Shown piece by piece: positions 62,637-64,000 of a DNA stretch of 64,000 bases (positions are counted from its first letter, which is position 1; each line of letters starts with the position of its first letter). The notes under the pieces were generated by a model. It had not been told where the DNA came from, ran no database searches, and was given only the letters and a program-made list of their open reading frames with translations. Position numbers and translations under genes: made by a program. Where the stretch lies: the NCBI GenBank assembly GCA_018907035.1, contig JACCIC010000225.1, positions 372,001 to 436,000 of the forward strand, read 5' to 3'. Source of the stretch: Sycobia sp. Sy_11 (lineage: Eukaryota > Arthropoda > Insecta > Hymenoptera > Epichrysomallidae).

Positions 62637-63710
62637 CTATAGAAAGGAGTGAACACTCCGCTAAAATTGTATCAAATTACACCGCAGAACTGCGGGACAA
62701 AATTATCCGCAAGGCAGCGACACTCAGTGAAGTTGCTATTGCTGATGTTCAATTGCATGTACTTGAAAAAAGATAGTGAGGATATGCAGTGTACGTTGAG
62801 AGTATGGAGGGTAGAGAGAAAGAGTGGAAACTTCGCTTGCTTTATATCGGAAAAGTTTATCAAAAATCGGCCGGAGATCGTAGTTCAGATTTGTCCAGTA
62901 GACGTCGCTGCCTTGGAAATTCCTCGATGGTTCTGCGTGCAACAGAGAGAGAAAGCAAAAGCCAAGTTGAGTAAGGGGAAGAAAAGAAGCAGAAGTAGGA
63001 AAGCAGAGATTTACCTTTCCCCTATCTCCACGCTTACTGCATACTCTCACTTTCTTTTCTTTAAATAAATGCATTTGAACGAGCAACCTCACAGGGTGTT
63101 GCCGCCTTGCGGCCAATTCTGTCCCGAAGTCTCGCCATGTAATTTGACACAATTTTAGCGGAGTTTGCACTCGTTCTCTCTACCCTTCATAGTTGAGAGC
63201 ATTTATATATTAGACCGCACACTTGAACGTACGCTCTGAAGCCTATATTGAAGGACGGAGATAGGCCTAGAGTCGTGCTTTCTCTTTTCTTCCGGGAAAA
63301 AAGAAGGGATGCAGCCTAACTATAACAATGGTATAGAGAAGGTAGGAAGTGTATAGAATGGTAGGAGAAACGTATATTTCTGCTGCGTATATTTCTACTG
63401 CTACTATTCCCCTACTTTCCTTTTCTCCCCACTTCCTCGCTTGTAAGTGAGAAACAACACGACTCCTTGTATTACTCTGTCACTCTGGTTCAGGCTTCAA
63501 CTCTGTTCCCAAAGCACGCGCTTTTCTTCCCCTTATTCGCTTTGACTTTTGTTTCCTCTTTCTGTTGTACGCACAACCATCGAGGGATTTTCAAGACAGC
63601 GAGATCTACCGGACAAATCTGAACTACCATCTCCGGCTAATTTTTGATAAGCTTTTCCCATGTAAAGCGAGCAGAGTTTCCACTCTACCCTCCATACTCG
63701 CTATGTTCAG
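62637..63710. repeat. Palindromic repeat, copy B (nested inverted arms)
   Basis: Arm 62637-62775 (ACTCCGCTAAAATTGTATCA, CGCAAGGCAGCGACAC) is inverted at about 63060-63190. Arm 62800-62960 (AAGTTTATCAAAAATCGGCC, AGACGTCGCTGCC) is inverted at about 63575-63710. Segments near 63260-63530 are inverted relative to 59835-60200 of copy A. The open frames over it on both strands mirror each other and are not genes. Confidence 0.65.
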
Positions 63711-64000
63711 GCGACAATTATACCCTCATTAAAAAACATCTATTTAGCTTCCCAGTTGCACAATGGACTATTTCCTCATTCTAACCTACAAATCACACCT
63801 TCACCGCTAGATTCCGGTTCTCATGAGGAAAAATATAGTGCTTATCTAGTACGAAAAGGCTTTGTTACCAACCTCGTTACAACCCTTGGCTTCGCCTCGG
63901 GCCGCAAACATCTCGTTTGGTAAATAAAGCCTTTCCATACTATTCCCGCACTTGGGGTGCAAAATATGATTTTCTACAGCTCTTTAGAGGCAGCAAAATA
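63711..64000. other. Unassigned sequence at the right edge
   Basis: Slightly more GC-rich than average, with no recognised feature. Confidence 0.3.

Noticed and set aside
62649..63170. Two open frames of 139 and 144 codons on opposite strands
   Set aside because: They lie in the palindromic repeat, so each is largely the mirror of the other; no protein family is evident.
1..64000. CRISPR arrays, rRNA genes, prokaryotic operons, integrated bacterial DNA
   Set aside because: No regularly spaced repeats with unique spacers, no rRNA-like blocks, and no intronless bacterial-type genes were seen.

Overview
This is a window of AT-rich insect nuclear DNA, most probably from a hymenopteran. The evidence is an icarapin gene (a secreted protein first known from bee venom), short spliced genes with GT-AG introns, very many (TA)n, (CT)n and (TTA)n microsatellites, and decayed insect-type transposons (mariner, BEL/Pao, an APE-type LINE, a Mutator-like element). 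The species cannot be named from the sequence alone. There are no bacterial-type operons and no CRISPR array. Most open frames in the window are chance products of AT-rich DNA or of microsatellites.

Only three host genes are well supported, and all three are odd. (1) Positions 1-4558, minus strand: a four-exon chymotrypsin-fold serine protease homologue with a signal peptide. Its catalytic His and Ser are both replaced, so it should be a pseudoprotease. It runs off the left edge. Two candidate non-coding 5' exons and a TATA-like box extend it to about 7.6 kb. (2) Positions 25714-28048, plus strand: the last two coding exons and the 3'UTR of icarapin, with a one-base reading-frame discrepancy in the first of them. 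Its 5' exons were not found. (3) Positions 48249-48997, plus strand: an RNase T2-fold protein in two visible exons, with every expected active-site residue replaced. Its signal-peptide exon was not found.

The rest is transposon-derived, microsatellite or unassigned. 7-9.3 kb, 15.3-16.7 kb and 20-21 kb are CpG-rich islands. 21.4-22.1 kb is a large inverted-repeat (foldback) element. tRNA-like SINE heads lie near 23.2, 30.4 and 43.1 kb. 37.7-38.5 kb is a diverged solo LTR. 38.7-39.8 kb is an internally deleted mariner with both terminal repeats and its TA duplication. 40.1-43.0 kb is a decayed LINE. 47.5 and 61.7-62.4 kb hold fragments of two other mariner lineages. 51.0-57.5 kb is a BEL/Pao retrotransposon (minus strand) with both LTRs but no integrase core. 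58.08-59.52 kb is a Mutator-like element with terminal inverted repeats. 59.8-60.6 and 62.6-63.7 kb carry a complex family of palindromic repeats that I could not assign.

The three host genes do not form an operon or an obvious pathway. They share only that each encodes (or belongs to a family of) secreted proteins, and that two have lost their enzyme residues while keeping open frames and splice sites. A venom or immune-signalling role is possible but is inference only.
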